64,000 nt of DNA from Zygnema cylindricum (GCA_037447655.1 JBBHKE010001708.1:60831-124830), one strand, 5' to 3'; positions 31,896 through 44,978 are shown, numbered from the stretch's first letter. A program made the numbers and translations. Notes: generated by a model not told the origin, from the letters alone.

Positions 31896-32029
31896 AATTC
31901 CCTTCTTGGGAAGACGTGGGTGTTTATGGGATGTCTGTTTGTTTGAGGGACAAAATTGCTTATGATTTGGTTGGCGATGCAATTGTTGCGGTTCTTGCTA
32001 AGAGGAGGAACACGGTTGAATGAGAGGAA
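31896..32029 (+). mobile_element. LINE copy 3, left part (host of the LTR nest)
   Basis: TATGATTTGGTTGGCGATGC then AATTGTTGCGG parallels copy 1 (CATGATTTGGTTCGCGACTC, AATTGTTGCAA). Read as protein it gives AYDLVGDAIVAV against AHDLVRDSIVAI. The sequence stops at AGGAA (32025-32029), and the same LINE resumes after AGGAA at 59419. Confidence 0.65.
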
Positions 32030-33970
32030 TGCAACTCTGAGACCTCCATAGGCCCTCAAAGTAAGCAACTTGTTGAAAAGAGGTAATTAATAGTTCACTT
32101 CCATATTTTAGTTTCGCTTTAAAGAAAGAGAGTGAGGACCAAAGGCGCGCCATGGCTGCCGCCATATTTAGAAAGTGGCAGTTTTTGCAGTTTAGGGTAT
32201 TTTGGCTAAAATGATGCCAGGTTTTAGATTTGAACCTATGACCTCTAGCATCTTTATAGCCTTACGCCTTAACCATTAAGGCGTTACGAAACAATATACG
32301 TGACGGGTTTCATAAATATATAAACATTAACGAAACAGCTAATTAACAGCAGACTAACCAAAAGGAGCAATTTCTGCATGTACGCGAATCTGAACCGTGT
32401 AAAACATGTTTTGATCGGACGGCCGGCATTATAGCCGCCACCCGAAGTGAGCTTTTTGGCGGCATACGGATATAGCGTCACGCGGTGCCACGTGGCGCCA
32501 CATTATTTGATACTGAAGAAGATAGGAGGAGGAACCATGGCTTCCGATATGACAGGTGTCACCTTGTAGACCTTGTCGTACAATGGTTGTACAATAAGTA
32601 CATCGCCCATTGTACCTTCTTGTACTTTATAGTGTTCCTATTGGACTAGGGTTTAATAGTAGGTAGTCGTGAGTAGGCAGACCGAGACTTAGTAATATTT
32701 AGGTACCTCTCTCTCTAAGAGAGCTTGTAACTATAAAGGTCATCTTTGACCAGCCATAACTTACTGCTCGGGTGAGCAAATTCAGTGATTCTTTTTGCGT
32801 TTGACTCAGAGGAGTCTTGTCCTCACAAGGGTGAGAGTGGTCAGAATTTTTGTGTGCCTGGGCGGCGCTTATTCAGCGGGAAAGTAGAAGGGGCAAATAT
32901 TATCCTAGAGGCTTTACATAGGCTGCTCATTCTGTGGGTCAATGGAGACCACAAAATTTCACAACTCACATGAACGCTTTAAGATAACATTGACCACTTT
33001 GTGTTTCAACAAAAAATATTGTCGCCCTAGCAGACAAAAGCTATGACCACCTACACCATTGTAAAGGCAAGATTCTTGTGAGTCGATAGCAAAAAAAATC
33101 CATGAATTATCTCTCCTGAGCAGTAAGTTATGGGGGGTTAAAGTTGACCTTTTGTATAAAAGCTCTCTTAGAGAGAGGGTGCTATCTACCAAATTTTTCT
33201 AATTCATATAGCTCTCTAAAACTCTATCTACTGAAGTACGTCACCAATCAAAATACTGTGTCGTACTGAAAGGTACATGTGCCGGTGTACTTTTTGTACG
33301 ACCATTGTAAAACATGGCCAAAAAGTTGACACATGTCATATTTGGATTCGTTCCTATAATCATCGCAGATGCCGTAACCGAATGTGGTTGTGCCACGTGT
33401 CAATCAATATGGCAATGACCGCAAACCGCCAAAGCCTATTTTGCGATCTTGGCATCCTTCACGGCCGTCCGATCAAAACCGGGTTTAAATCGTAGCCGTC
33501 ATAAAAACTTGCGCAATATTTGTTTCGCTGTCGGAAAAAAATGCGCGGTATTCGTTACGGAACCGCACCGTACTGCGTACTTTACAAAATTGTATCTATG
33601 CATGACGTATATAGTTTGTGTTAAATGAATTACTTCACGTCTAACTATTTCAATATTTGTCAAACCTTATTCTACCAATGGTCCTAGAATTGCATTATAA
33701 AGCTAACGGCTACCAGATAACTTGATGGACGGCAAGTACCACGATCGAATCCTGGGTCTATCAAGTATCCTTTTAGTAAACCTACTAAAAACAACTGCGT
33801 GTCTCTCTATGGACAGTACAGGCAGCCATGGCTCTAGCTCCATCTTCAACCTTCAGTGATTGTGACAAGTGTGGGAGCTGAAGAGAGGAGTTAGAGGCAC
33901 ACTGCCTCGGCTTCTTTTCTACATTTCATTTTAGACCTAAAAAATACTAAAATAACAATTAATTTCTACA
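32030..33970 (-). repeat. 3' LTR of element A, split by a solo LTR
   Basis: The LTR end TGCAACTCTGAGACC lies at 32030-32070. The remainder is 32967-33970, ending TTTCTACA, followed by the minus-strand polypurine tract. The interruption is the solo LTR at 32071-32961. The antisense tRNA-like cassette lies near 33693-33768. Confidence 0.85.
32071..32961 (+). mobile_element. Solo LTR of a divergent copia subfamily
   Basis: Begins TGTTGAAAAG and ends AAAATTTCA. It is flanked by an identical 5-bp duplication CAACT (32066-32070 and 32962-32966). It resembles the LTR at 62231-63228 (which also starts TGTTGAAA) more than the A/B/E LTRs. Removing it plus one TSD restores a continuous LTR around it. 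Solo LTRs arise by LTR-LTR recombination. Confidence 0.88.
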
Positions 33971-35045
33971 CTCCCTTTATTTTCTAGCCACTCTATAATT
34001 TTAGACCACCCTACTCCCTACATAAAATTAACTTAGGGGAAGGCACAGGTTTGGTCATCATATATTTGTTACCATCTCGCTATCTAGTCTGTACTCTAAA
34101 CTGATTATTTTGTTTTTTTACCTTCTCTCTTACAAAGTTGAGTCTAATGTCCATGCGTTTGGCTTTAAAATGATGTTTAGGATTGGCAGCAATAGCGATT
34201 GCTGCCTGATTATCACAAAAAATTTAATGCACACCACTCTTAAGGTGACGAAGCTCACCAAGCAAAAACTTGACCCACATCAATTCTTTACATTAGAGCA
34301 AGAGACCATATACTCAGCCTCCATGGTGGACTGTGAAATCCTTTTGCTGTTTGCTACTCTATCAATAAGCCCCATCACCCACATATAATACATATCCAGA
34401 AGTACATCTCCTCATTGGAGCATCACCCTAACTGGCATCACTCTAAGTAGTGATGTTAGTATTCCCCCCACCCAAATGCAACCATAGATCCCTAGTTCCT
34501 ATCAAAAATCTGAGTACTCTTTTAGTTGCTTCCCAATCTCTCTTAGTGGGAGCATTTAGAATTCTACTCAACACTCCTACAGCTACAGTTTAATCCGACC
34601 GGGTTCAATTCATATAATAGATTACGCTTCCCACTACTTGCTTGTAAAAAATAGTCTGCATGAACTTCTGTATTTCAGGACGTAATTCCTCGTTTAAGAT
34701 TATGACTCTTTCTTCCATACTCCCCTCACTTCCCTTCTTTAACTCCATTCGAGTTGTACAACTATTAGCCTTATCTATTTGAAAATTTTCCAACATGTTC
34801 CATATTGATTTTTTCTGCGTCAATATTACAATCTTTCTTTCTCGGTCACTTTCTACTTGAATTCCCAAAATATACCGTGCTTCTTTCATTTCCTTCATCT
34901 CAAATCTTCCTTTTTGATCATTTTTCAACTTGTTTATTTTATATATAGATTTACTTAAAACAAGCAAATAATCAACATAAATTCCAATAAAAATATCACC
35001 TTCCTCATCTTCAAAAACATAGATTGAGTGATTTGAGCTGATCCG
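33971..35045 (-). pseudogene. Element A: RNase H and C-terminal RT fragment
   Basis: The minus frame 34605-34967 (LGIQVESDRERKIVILTQKK, KANSCTTRMELKKGS, FYKQVVGSVIYYMN) and flanking remnants belong to copia RT/RNase H. The RT active site near 34970 reads YVDY instead of YVDD. The rest of RT continues at 43780-43930 on the far side of the E1/E2 insertion. Confidence 0.85.
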
Positions 35046-36112
35046 TGTAAAAATTGATCGTTCTTTTAGTATTTTCTAGGTCTAAAATAAAATGCATAAA
35101 AGAAGCCAAGGCAGTCTGCCTCTTACTACTCTCTTCAACTCCCAAACTTGTTGCAGTCACCAAAAGTTGGAGATGAAGCTAGAGCCATGGCTGCCAATGC
35201 TATTCTGAGATTTACGGGTAGTAGATTAGTTGATTTACTGTAGTAACATAGTTTATGTAATAAAAGTAAAGTTGTCGAACGCAGGATTAGATCCTGGTAC
35301 CTACTGGCCGTTAAAGCCGCCGGTAGCTTGCCTCTATCCATTTAGTCTATGACTAGCGTTAGATTTTATAGTGTTTGAAAATTATATAAACATTTCTACG
35401 CTGACAATTTCATTTAATCAAAATTTTTTACAGGATACATAGGTTCGGTCATATAAAAGTACGGATTAAGGTACGGACAATAAACAAGTATCGCGCATTT
35501 GTTTCGATAGCGAAACGAATACCGCGCAGGTATTTATTACGGCTATGATTAAATCTGCATTTAATCGGATAGCTGAAATCAATGCCGAGATCGCACAAGA
35601 GGATTTTGGCGGTTTTTGTTCATTGCCACATCGACTGACACGTGGCATAATAGCATTGGATCAGGGCATCTCCGAGGATTAAGGGAGCGAATCCGGATAT
35701 AACACGTGTCGACATTCAGGCCATGTCTTACAATATCTGTACATAAAGTACACCGGCTGCTATACTTTTGTGTACAAAGTGTAATATGATTCGTGCCGTA
35801 CATCAGTAGATAGAGTTTTAGAGAGAGATATGACTTAGAAAAATTTGTTAGATGGGACCCTTTCTTCCATAGCTTCTGTACAAAAGGTCAACTTTGACTC
35901 TCCATAACTAAAGGACACTCAAGGGAGGAAATTCAGAGATTCTTTTTGCTATCGACTCAAGGGAGTCTTGCCTTCATAGGGGTGGAGGTGGTCAGAGTTT
36001 TTGTCAGCCAGGGTGGTAGTTATTCTTCCTAAAACACAAAGGGGTTAGGGTTATCCTAGAGGCTTGTTCTAAGGTGGCTATTCTGAGGACCTATGGAGGA
36101 CTCAGAGTTCCT
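35046..36112 (+). repeat. 5' LTR of copia element E1
   Basis: Starts TGTAAAAATTGATCG and ends at AGAGTTCCT just before the primer-binding site. It resembles the LTR at 42716-43779 more than the one at 37315, so those two are its natural pair. Target duplication ATCCG (35041-35045) against ATCAG (43780-43784). It carries the ABRE-like ACACGTGGC, the GGTCAA..TTGAC dyad and the antisense tRNA-like cassette. Confidence 0.85.
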
Positions 36113-36127
36113 CGTTATGGGCCCACC
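36113..36127 (+). promoter_or_regulatory. Primer-binding site of E1 (half initiator tRNA-Met)
   Basis: CGTTATGGGCCCACC directly follows the LTR and matches the complement of the anticodon arm of plant initiator tRNA-Met (GGUGGGCCCAUAACC) at 14 of 15 positions. The ATG at 36117-36119 inside it is also the gag start. Confidence 0.8.
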
Positions 36128-37314
36128 CTCTAGGTTACCAATCTTTAATGGAACACGCTTCATATACTGGGAAAGTTTGATGACAGGAGCTCTATGCAAG
36201 AAAAGGTTTTGCAGGATAGTGAGTGGACGAGTGGGGCGTTCATCAAGTCTAGGAATCCCTCCACGGTTTGGAGGAAGCAAATTCAGAAAGAAAACAGATC
36301 CTTCTTCAACGTAGGAGACAAATGAAGGGGAGATGTTGGTCAAAGGAACGGAGAAGCAGACGACCACACCAATAGCAACTGGTTTGGCATTTATGTCACC
36401 TATTCCGAGAAACGAGGAGAATGATACTGATACATGGGACTTCAATAATATGGCGGAAAAGCACTTCATTCTCCGCCATCTTACTCAAGGGCTTGCATGT
36501 CCTCATTTGCACGTAAAAAGGGCATCCGATCTTTTGATGGCTCTCATAGAGATGTACCAAAGTGGTTCGTTTCAGGAACAATAGTTTGCTGATTAGAAAG
36601 TTAAGCAGTATTTATATAAAGGGGGGAAGATGTTGGATTTTTGCAATGAGCTGGCTACACTTTTCATGGAGCTAGAGAGTGCTAGAAAAGAATTTAGTGA
36701 AAAGGAAAAGGCTAACTTTTTACTAATGAAGTTACCCGATGAGTTCGAGAACATAGTCAACAGTGTGCAAGACTTACCGAACTCAAGGTGGATATGGAAC
36801 TCACTGGTAGGAATGATTCTCGTTCGGGAGAATACAATTGAGATCCGAAGGGGAGGAAAGAGTGGGCAAGCCTTGGCAGCTGTGACCGACTAGAGGAACA
36901 ACAATACCTAGAGACCGGTCAAAAAATTACGGAGGGGGGGAGCAGAAATATCAAACCAACGAGGTCGGACCAAGGGCTCCCAAGGGTTTATGTCATTTTG
37001 TTAAGAAACCAGGACACTATATGGCGGAGTGCACTAAGCTAACCAAGCTTCGGTCATAGGAGGGACAGACCGGTGGAACCCCGAGAGGAAGAAAAAGGCC
37101 CTTGTGACACAGGTAAATGAGGTGGAATCCGAAGACGAGGACGATGAGCTCCTATTGGATGAGGAGTTGGAAGCGACAAACGAGGTTTAAATTCCACGAA
37201 AGCAAAAATGAGCTTTCGGTAGATTGAAGGTGAAGCAGGCTGGATTGTAGATTTAGGTGTCTCCATGCACATGTGTAAGGATAAACACCTGTTCACTAAG
37301 ATAAGATAGATTCC
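36117..37314 (+). pseudogene. E1 gag and start of protease
   Basis: Gag begins MGPPSRLPIFNGTRFIYWES, a typical copia gag N-terminus (hydrophobic-P-x-F-x-G, then W). Stops after DPSST (36314) and FQEQ (36584) break it. A zinc-knuckle remnant lies near 36990-37030 and a protease start (GWIVD) near 37240. The sequence then jumps, within a TGTAGA microhomology, into another LTR at 37315. The remainder of E1 pol is presumably the pol at 39500-42712. Confidence 0.82.
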
Positions 37315-38383
37315 TGTAGAAATTAATGGTCCGTTTAGAGTATTTTCTAGGTCTAAATAGAAATATAGAAAGAAGCCAAGGAAGTCTACCTCTAACTTCT
37401 CTCTCCAACTCTCAAACTTGTCGCACTCACTGAGAAATTGGAGAGGAAGCTAGAGCCATGGCTACCTAGGATATCTAGAGCTTTATGGGATATAAATATT
37501 AGTTTATTTACCATTAGGGGTTTATTTACTAAAAGGATATGTGATGCCTCCAAGATTTGATCCTGGTACCTGCCAAAAGGTAAGTTGCAGGTAGCCGGTA
37601 GCCTTATCCGTTAAGTCTAGACCTATTGTTACATACAATAGGATTTTATATTTTATTAAACATTAACACGTAGGATTATTCATTTAACTGAAACTCTTTA
37701 CGGGACAACTAGATCCACTAAAGTAAAAGTACGGATTACAGTACAGATAAGAAACGAATACCGTGCATTTATATCTTTAGCGAAACAAATACCGTGCATG
37801 TATTTATTACTGCTACGATTAAATGTGAATTTAATCGGACGGCCGGAATTAAACGCCGAGATCGCGGAAGAGGATTTCGGCGATTTTTGGTCATCGCCAC
37901 ATCGGATGACACGTGGCAGAATTACATTGGATCGCGGCATCTCCGAGGATTAAGGGAGCAAATCCGGATATACCACGTGTGGACACTTAGGCCATGTCGT
38001 ACAGTATCCGTAAAAAGAGTACACCAGCAGCTGTACTTTTGTGTACGGAAGTGTAATCTGATTGGCTCCGTACATCACTAGATAGAGTCTGTGAGAGAGA
38101 TCAGACTTACAAAAACTAGGAGATAGGACCCTCTCTCCCAGAGAGCTTATGTACAAAAGGTCAACTTTGACCCTCCATAACTTACTGCTCAGGGGAGCAA
38201 ATTCAGAGATTCTTTTTGCTATCGACTTACGGGAGTCTTGCCTTTACAGGGGTGAAGGTGATCATAGTTATTGTCTAGCCAGGGGTGGTAGTTATTCTTC
38301 CTAAAACACAAAGGGGTTAGGTTATCCTAGAGGCTTGTTCTAAGGTGGCTATTCTGAGGACCTATGGAGGACTCAGAGTTCCT
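37315..38383 (+). repeat. Internal LTR (E2 5' LTR)
   Basis: Starts TGTAGAAATTAATGG. It is closer to the E0 LTR (26471) than to the E1 pair. It sits between two copies of the same gag block, giving the order LTR-gag-LTR-gag-pol-LTR. Confidence 0.85.
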
Positions 38384-38398
38384 CGTTATGGGCCCACC
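38384..38398 (+). promoter_or_regulatory. Primer-binding site of E2
   Basis: Identical to the E1 site (CGTTATGGGCCCACC), exactly 2271 bp downstream, with the gag ATG at 38388. Confidence 0.8.
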
Positions 38399-41300
38399 CT
38401 CTAGGTTACCAATCTTTAATGGAACACGCTTCATATACTGGGAAAGTTTGATGACAGGAGCTCTATGCAAGAAAAGGTTTTGCAGGATAGTGAGTGGACG
38501 AGTGGGGCGTTCATCAAGTCTAGGAATCCCTCCACGGTTTGGAGGAAGCAAATTCAGAAAGAAAACAGATCCTTCTTCAACGTAGGAGACAAATGAAGGG
38601 GAGATGTTGGTCAAAGGAACGGAGAAGCAGACGACCACACCAATAGCAACTGGTTTGGCATTTATGTCACCTATTCCGAGAAACGAGGAGAATGATACTG
38701 ATACATGGGACTTCAATAATATGGCGGAAAAGCACTTCATTCTCCGCCATCTTACTCAAGGGCTTGCATGTCCTCATTTGCACGTAAAAAGGGCATCCGA
38801 TCTTTTGATGGCTCTCATAGAGATGTACCAAAGTGGTTCGTTTCAGGAACAATAGTTTGCTGATTAGAAAGTTAAGCAGTATTTATATAAAGGGGGGAAG
38901 ATGTTGGATTTTTGCAATGAGCTGGCTACACTTTTCATGGAGCTAGAGAGTGCTAGAAAAGAATTTAGTGAAAAGGAAAAGGCTAACTTTTTACTAATGA
39001 AGTTACCCGATGAGTTCGAGAACATAGTCAATCCTATGCAGGACTTGCCGGACTCAAGGTGGATATGGAACTCACTGGTAGGAATGATTCTCGTTCGGGA
39101 GAATACAATTGAGATCCGAAGGGGAGGAAAGAGTGGGCAAGCCTTGGCAGCTGGGACCGATTGGAGGAACAAGGATTCCCGGAGACCAGTCGGAAATTAC
39201 AGAGGGGGGGAGTAGAAAAATCAGACTGACGAGTTCAGACCAAGGGCTCCCAAGGGTGTATGTCATTTTTGTAAGAAACCAGGGCACTATATGGCGGAGT
39301 GCACTTAGCTAACCAAGCTTTGGTTAAAGGAGGGGCAGACCGGTGGAACCCTGAGAGGAAAGGAAATGGCCCTTGTGACTCTGGTACATGAGGTGGAATC
39401 TGAAGACGAGGACGATGAGCTCCTATTGGATGAGGAGTTGGAAGCGACAAACGAGGTAGAAATTCCACGAAAGCAGAAATGTGCTTTCGGTAGATTGAAT
39501 TGTGAAGCAGGCTGGATTGTAGATTAGGTGCCTCTATGCACATGTGTAAGGATAAACACCTGTCCACTAAGATAAGAAAGATTCACACTGTAGAGATAGA
39601 GTACGGGTATGGGAGGATAGTCACTACTACTTTTGTAGGATCGGTAGATCTGAAAGTGTTAGTAGAAGGAAAGACATCCATATTTACATTCTCCGATGTA
39701 TTGTTTATTCCAGAGATGAACAAAAACCTCATGTCTACGTCTATATTTGATGATAAAGGTTTTGATACTAGCACTAGGAAAGGAGTCTTTACTGCTAGTT
39801 TTGAGTAGGAAGTCTATTTCATTGCTGAAAAAGGTATCCAAGGGATGTTTAGGCTGATTTTAAGCAATGAAAAGAAGAAACTTTGTTATGCTGGTGTTCA
39901 TGATATAATGATGTGGCATAAGAGGCTTGGGCATGTGAATCTAGATAAGTTAAGAGAGATGAATAAGATGGGAGTGGTGAAAGGGATTAAGTTCGATGAG
40001 AGTGAGAATCTAAGTGATTGTAGTGGATATGCTCAAGGTAAAGCACACAGGTTACCCTTTCCCAAATCAGCCACCTATAACGGAGAAAACATTCTAGATT
40101 TAGGACACAGTGATATTTGGGGACCACCCAAAGTGCCCTCACCCGGGGGGAAAAAATTTATGATGACTATCATTGATGATTGGTCTCGGTATTCCAAGGT
40201 TTATTTTTTGAAAAACAAGTCAGATTTCAAGATTGTTTCAAACAACATAAAGCATGGAGTGAAAAACTCCGTGAAACTCCAATCAAGAGAGTATAGAGTG
40301 ACAATGGTGGAGAATATACTTCTAACCAATTTGAGGATTTTCTGAGGAAAGATGGAGTCCAATACCAAAAGACAGTTCCAAAAAACCCGGAACAGAACGG
40401 GGTAGTTAATAGATTAAATAGGATACTTAGTGATAGTGCTAGAAAAATGTTGTCGGATAAAAAGATAGGAAAAAGGTTTGGGCAGAAGCAATAGACTGCT
40501 AATTACCTCAAAAATAGAGTTCTTATTTCAACTATAAAAGGTCAAACACCTAATGAGAGATGGACCGAGTGGAAGCCAAATATATCTCACTTAAAGGTTT
40601 TCGGGAGTCATGTATTAAGTCTAGATACAGATTGGTCTAATTGGAAGCTAGATCCTTAAGGAAAACCGGGATACTTATTAGGATATGATGAGGATGTTAA
40701 ATGATGTAGAGTTTATGATCTAAAAAGGGAAGATATAATCTTAGTAAAGCATCTAGTAGTTATGTAAGAAGAAAAGTATGTGGATCCCTTCAAGTATACA
40801 AAGTCTGTAAAAATCAGATTTGCGTCAAAAAATTCCGATGACTTTGAGCTTCCTAACTATCCAGGTTTTAGAGAAGATTACATTCTTGCAGGTACAAATT
40901 AGACCGAAAAGGACTTGGCTGCGGAAACTCCAATGACAACTCTACCTGATGCGGAAGACGTGATTGATATTGATTTGGAATCAATGGACAGGGGAGAAGC
41001 CGAGAGTGTTCGAAAGAACCCATGAGAACCATCTATTCTGGCCACAGATTTTGAGGGGGAAAGGAGAAATGGCAAAAGATTACAGGAAAATAGGTAAATA
41101 ACAAGGTAACAAAACTATCTCATCAAGAGGAACCTCAGACTTATGGATTGGCGATGACTTGTCAAGAAAAGAACCGGTGGAAGAGAGCCATCAATGAGGA
41201 GATGGTCTCAATTATGGTAGCCTATACTAAGAAGCTGGTGGATTGTCCACCTAATTGAAAACCAATCGGTAGTTTGTGGATTTTCAAATTAAAATTAAAC

Positions 41301-42712
41301 CCGGATAACACCATTGAGCGTTACAAAGCCCGATTAGTGGCAAAAGGATTTACACAGAAAGAAGGAATCGACTGCAAGGAAACCTTTTCAAAATTTCCCT
41401 CCGTCTACATACTTCTTAGTTTAACAATAACAGAAGACATGGAGGTGCACCAGATGGACATCAAGACAACCTTTTTGCACGGAGAATTGGAATAGGAGAT
41501 ATTCATGGGACAACCCGAAGAATTTGTGAATGAGAGGAGAGTAAGGTATGGCGGCTGATCAAATCCCTTTATGGTTTGAAACATGCGCCTTGAATGTGGA
41601 ATAAGAAGCTTGATGAGTTTCTTACCGATCTGGGATATATTGGGATCAGCTCAGATCACTCATTCTATGTTTTTGAAGATGAGGAAGGTGTTATATTTAT
41701 TGCAATTTATGTTGATGATTTGCTTGTTTTAAGTAAAACAATGGAAAAAATTAATCAACTGAAAACCCATCTTAAGAGGAGATTTGAAATGAAGTGTAGG
41801 GGGGAGGCAAAATATATTTTGGGAATTCAAGTAGAAAGAGACCAAGAAAGAAAGAATATAAGACTGACTCAAAAAGAAGCAATAGGGAACATGTTGGAAA
41901 AGTTTCAGATAGATAATGCTAATAGTTGTACAACTCTAATGGAGTTAAAGAAAGGAAGTGAAGGGAGTGAGGAAGAAGGAGTCCTAGTCTTAGACGAGGA
42001 ATTAAGTCCTAAAGAACAGTAGTTCATGCAGACTATTCCTTACAGGCAAGTAGTGGGAAGCCTAATCTATTTTATAAATTGTACCCGGTCGGATTTAGCT
42101 GCAGCTGTAGGAGTGATGAGTATAAGTCTAAATGCTCCCACTAAGAGGGAATGGGAGGTTGCTAAGAGAGATCTTAGATATTTGATAGGAACTAAGGATC
42201 TATGGTTGCATTTGGGTGTGGAGAATACTAACATCACTACTTGGATTGATGCTAGTTATAGTGAGGCTTCGATGAGGAGATGTACTTTTGGATATGTATT
42301 TTATGTGGGTGATGGTGCTTGTTGTTGGAGTAGCAAACAATAAAAGGTTATTGCTCATTCCACCATGGAGACTGAGTATATGGCCTCTTGCTCTGCTATA
42401 AAAGAGTTGATGTGGGTCAAGTCTTTACTTGGTGAGCTTAGTTACGTTAAGAGTGGTGTGCAAAATTTTTCTGTGATAATCAGGCAGCATTCACTATTTC
42501 TGCCAATCTTAAACATCATTTTAAAGCGAAACACATGGACATTGGACTCAGCTTTGTTAGAGAGAAAGTAGAAAAAAAAATAATCAGTTTAGATTACCAA
42601 CCAGATAGCGAGATGGTAGCAAATATGATGACCAAACCTGTGCCTTCCCCTAAGCTAAGTTTGTGTAGGGAGAAGTGTGGTCTAAAATTGAAGATTGACT
42701 AGAAAATAAGGG
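38388..42712 (+). pseudogene. E2 copia gag-pol (GAG-PR-IN-RT-RH), degenerate
   Basis: The most complete internal region here. Gag covers 38388-39215 with zinc knuckle CHFCKKPGHYMAEC (39261-39302); protease lies near 39510-39840; the integrase GAG-pre-IN domain MMWHKRLGHVNLDKLREMNK is at 39908 and the catalytic part HSDIWGPPKVPSPGGKKFM near 40110; RT runs from 41270 with intact YVDD near 41709; RNase H lies at 42240-42570 (TEYMA). Domain order proves Ty1/copia. Stops and frameshifts occur throughout (for example 38583, 38853, 39306, 40343, 41493, 42020), so it cannot make a full polyprotein. Confidence 0.9.
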
Positions 42713-42715
42713 GAG

Positions 42716-43779
42716 TGTAGAAATTGATGGTTTTTTAGTATTTTCTAGGTCTACAATAAAATGCAGAAAAAAAGCCAAGGTAGTCTGCCTCTAGCTACTC
42801 TGTTCAACTCCCTCACTTGTTGCAGTCATTGAAAGTCAGAGATGAAGCTAGAGCCAGTGCTGCCTATGCTATCTTGAGATTTACAAGTAGTAGATTAGTT
42901 GATTTACGGTAGTAAGTTAGTTGATTTACTAAAAGAAAAGTTGTTGGACGCAGGATTAGATCGTGGTACCTACTAGCTGTTAAAGCCGCCGGTAGCCAGC
43001 CTCTATCCATTTAGTCTATGAATGGTGTTAGATTATATAGTGTTTGATAATTTTTAAACATTTCTACGCTGAAAAATTCATTTAAAGGAAAGTATTTACA
43101 CAATACATAGGTTCGGTTATGTAAAAGTACGGATTAAGGTACGGACAAAAAACAAGTTCCGCACATTTGTTTCGATAGCGAAACGAATACTGCGCAGGTA
43201 TTTACTATGGCTACGATTAAATCTTCATTTACTCAAACGGCCAAAATGTATGCCGAGATCGGGGAAGAGGATTTCAGCGGTTTTTGGTCATTGCCATATC
43301 GGATGATACGTGGCAGAATGGCATTAGATCGCGACATCTCTGGGGATTATGGGAGCGAATCTGCATATAAAACGTGTCGACATTTAGGCCATGTTGTACA
43401 ATATCCGTACATAATGTACACCGGCAGCTGTATTTTTGTGTACGGAAGTGCAATATGATTGTTGCCGTACATTAGTAGATAGAGTTTTAGAGAGAGATAG
43501 GACTTAGAAATATTTGTTAGATAGGACCCTCTCTCCCAGAGAGCTTCTGTACAAAAGGTCAACTTTGACTTTCCATAACTAACTGCTCAAAGAAGCAAAT
43601 TCAGAGATTCTTTTTGCTATCGACTCAAGGGAGTCTTTTATTCACATGGGAGGAGGTGGTCAGGTTTTTGTCTGCCAGGGTGGCAGTTACTCTTGCTAAA
43701 ACACAAATGGGTTAGGGTTGTCCTATAGGCTTCTTGCAAACTTTCCATTCTAAGGACCTCTGGAGGTCTTAGAGTTGCG
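42716..43779 (+). repeat. 3' LTR of E1/E2
   Basis: Follows the polypurine tract AAAATAAGGGGAG, begins TGTAGAAATTGATGG and ends AGAGTTGCG, with a CA-to-CG change at the terminus. Element A RT sequence resumes immediately after. Confidence 0.85.
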
Positions 43780-43930
43780 ATCAGATATATCCCAAACTAG
43801 TAAAAAATTCATCAAGCTTCTTATTCCACTATCGGGGCGCCTATTTCAAACCATAAATAGATTTAATCAGTCAGCATACCTTACTCTCCTCTCCTTGCTC
43901 CACAAATCATTCGGGTTGTCGCTTGAAGAT
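43780..43930 (-). pseudogene. Element A RT fragment
   Basis: Minus-strand copia RT between two insertions. It parallels E0 25255-25400 (the KKLDEFL, Q-P-E, IKSLYGLK region). It ends AAGAT at the left border of element B, which is B's expected left TSD; the right one is lost. Confidence 0.82.
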
Positions 43931-44978
43931 TGCACTCTGAGACCTACACAGGTCCTCAGAGTAGGCAGCTCACACGAAGTCTCTAAGATAACCTTGGCCC
44001 CTTTGTGTTTCAACAAGAATAATTGCCACCTTGTCAGACAAAATCTTTGACCACCATCACCCCTAAGAAGGCAAGACTCCCTTGAGTCAATAGCAAAAAG
44101 AATCTCTGAATTTGCTCCCATGAGCACTAAGTTATAGATGGTCAAAGTTGACCTTTTGTACAAAAGCTCTTTGGGAGAGAGGGTCCTATCTACCAAATTT
44201 TCCTAAGTTCTATCTCTCTAAAACTCTATTTATTGAAATACGACACCAATCAAAATACAATGTCGTACGGAAAGGTATAGGTGCCATTGTACTTTTTGTT
44301 TGTCCATTATACGACATGGCCAACTAGTTGTCACATGTCATATCTGGATTTGTTCATGTAATCCACAAAGATGGCGTAATCCAATGTGGTCGTGCCATGT
44401 TTCTATCGATGTGGGGGTGACCAAAAATCGGCAAAATCCATTTTTGCGATCTCCGCATCCTTCGCGGCAGTCTGATCAATACCGGGTTTTAATCGTAGAC
44501 GTCATAAATCGTTGCGCTATTTTTGTTTTGTTGTCGAAACAAAAAGCGCGGTATTTGTTTTGGAATCATACTGTAATGCGTAATACACAAAACTGTATCC
44601 ATGCACGACGTCTATAGTTGCCCTTTAATAAATTAGTTCACACTTAACATTTTATTTATTTGTCAAACCCTATATGTCTCAGCACCGATCTTAGACTTGT
44701 ATGATAAAGCTAACTGCTACCAGCTAGCTTGAAAGGCGATAGGTACCAGGATCAAATCGTGGGTATGACAAGTACCCTTTTAGTAAATATACTAAAACAA
44801 CTACCTGTCGCGCTCTTTAGATAGCAAAAGCAGCCATTGCTCTATCTCCCTTTTCAACCTTCAGTGACTGTGACAAGTGTGGGAGCTGAAGAGAGGAGTT
44901 AGAGGCAGACATCCTGAGCTTCTTTTGTGCATTTAATTTTAAACCTAGAAAATACTAAAAGAACCATTAATTTCGACA
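43931..44978 (-). repeat. 3' LTR of copia element B
   Basis: Plus-strand ends TGCACTCTGAGACC and TTTCGACA. The minus-strand polypurine tract lies just right of it (complement GAAAATAAGGGGAG). The antisense tRNA-like cassette is near 44700-44772. Confidence 0.85.

Noticed and set aside
36093-36116. Upstream in-frame gag start MEDSEFLV in E1 and E2
   Set aside because: It lies inside the LTR, exists only in these two linked copies, and in A the frame has a stop there with no Met before MGPPSR.
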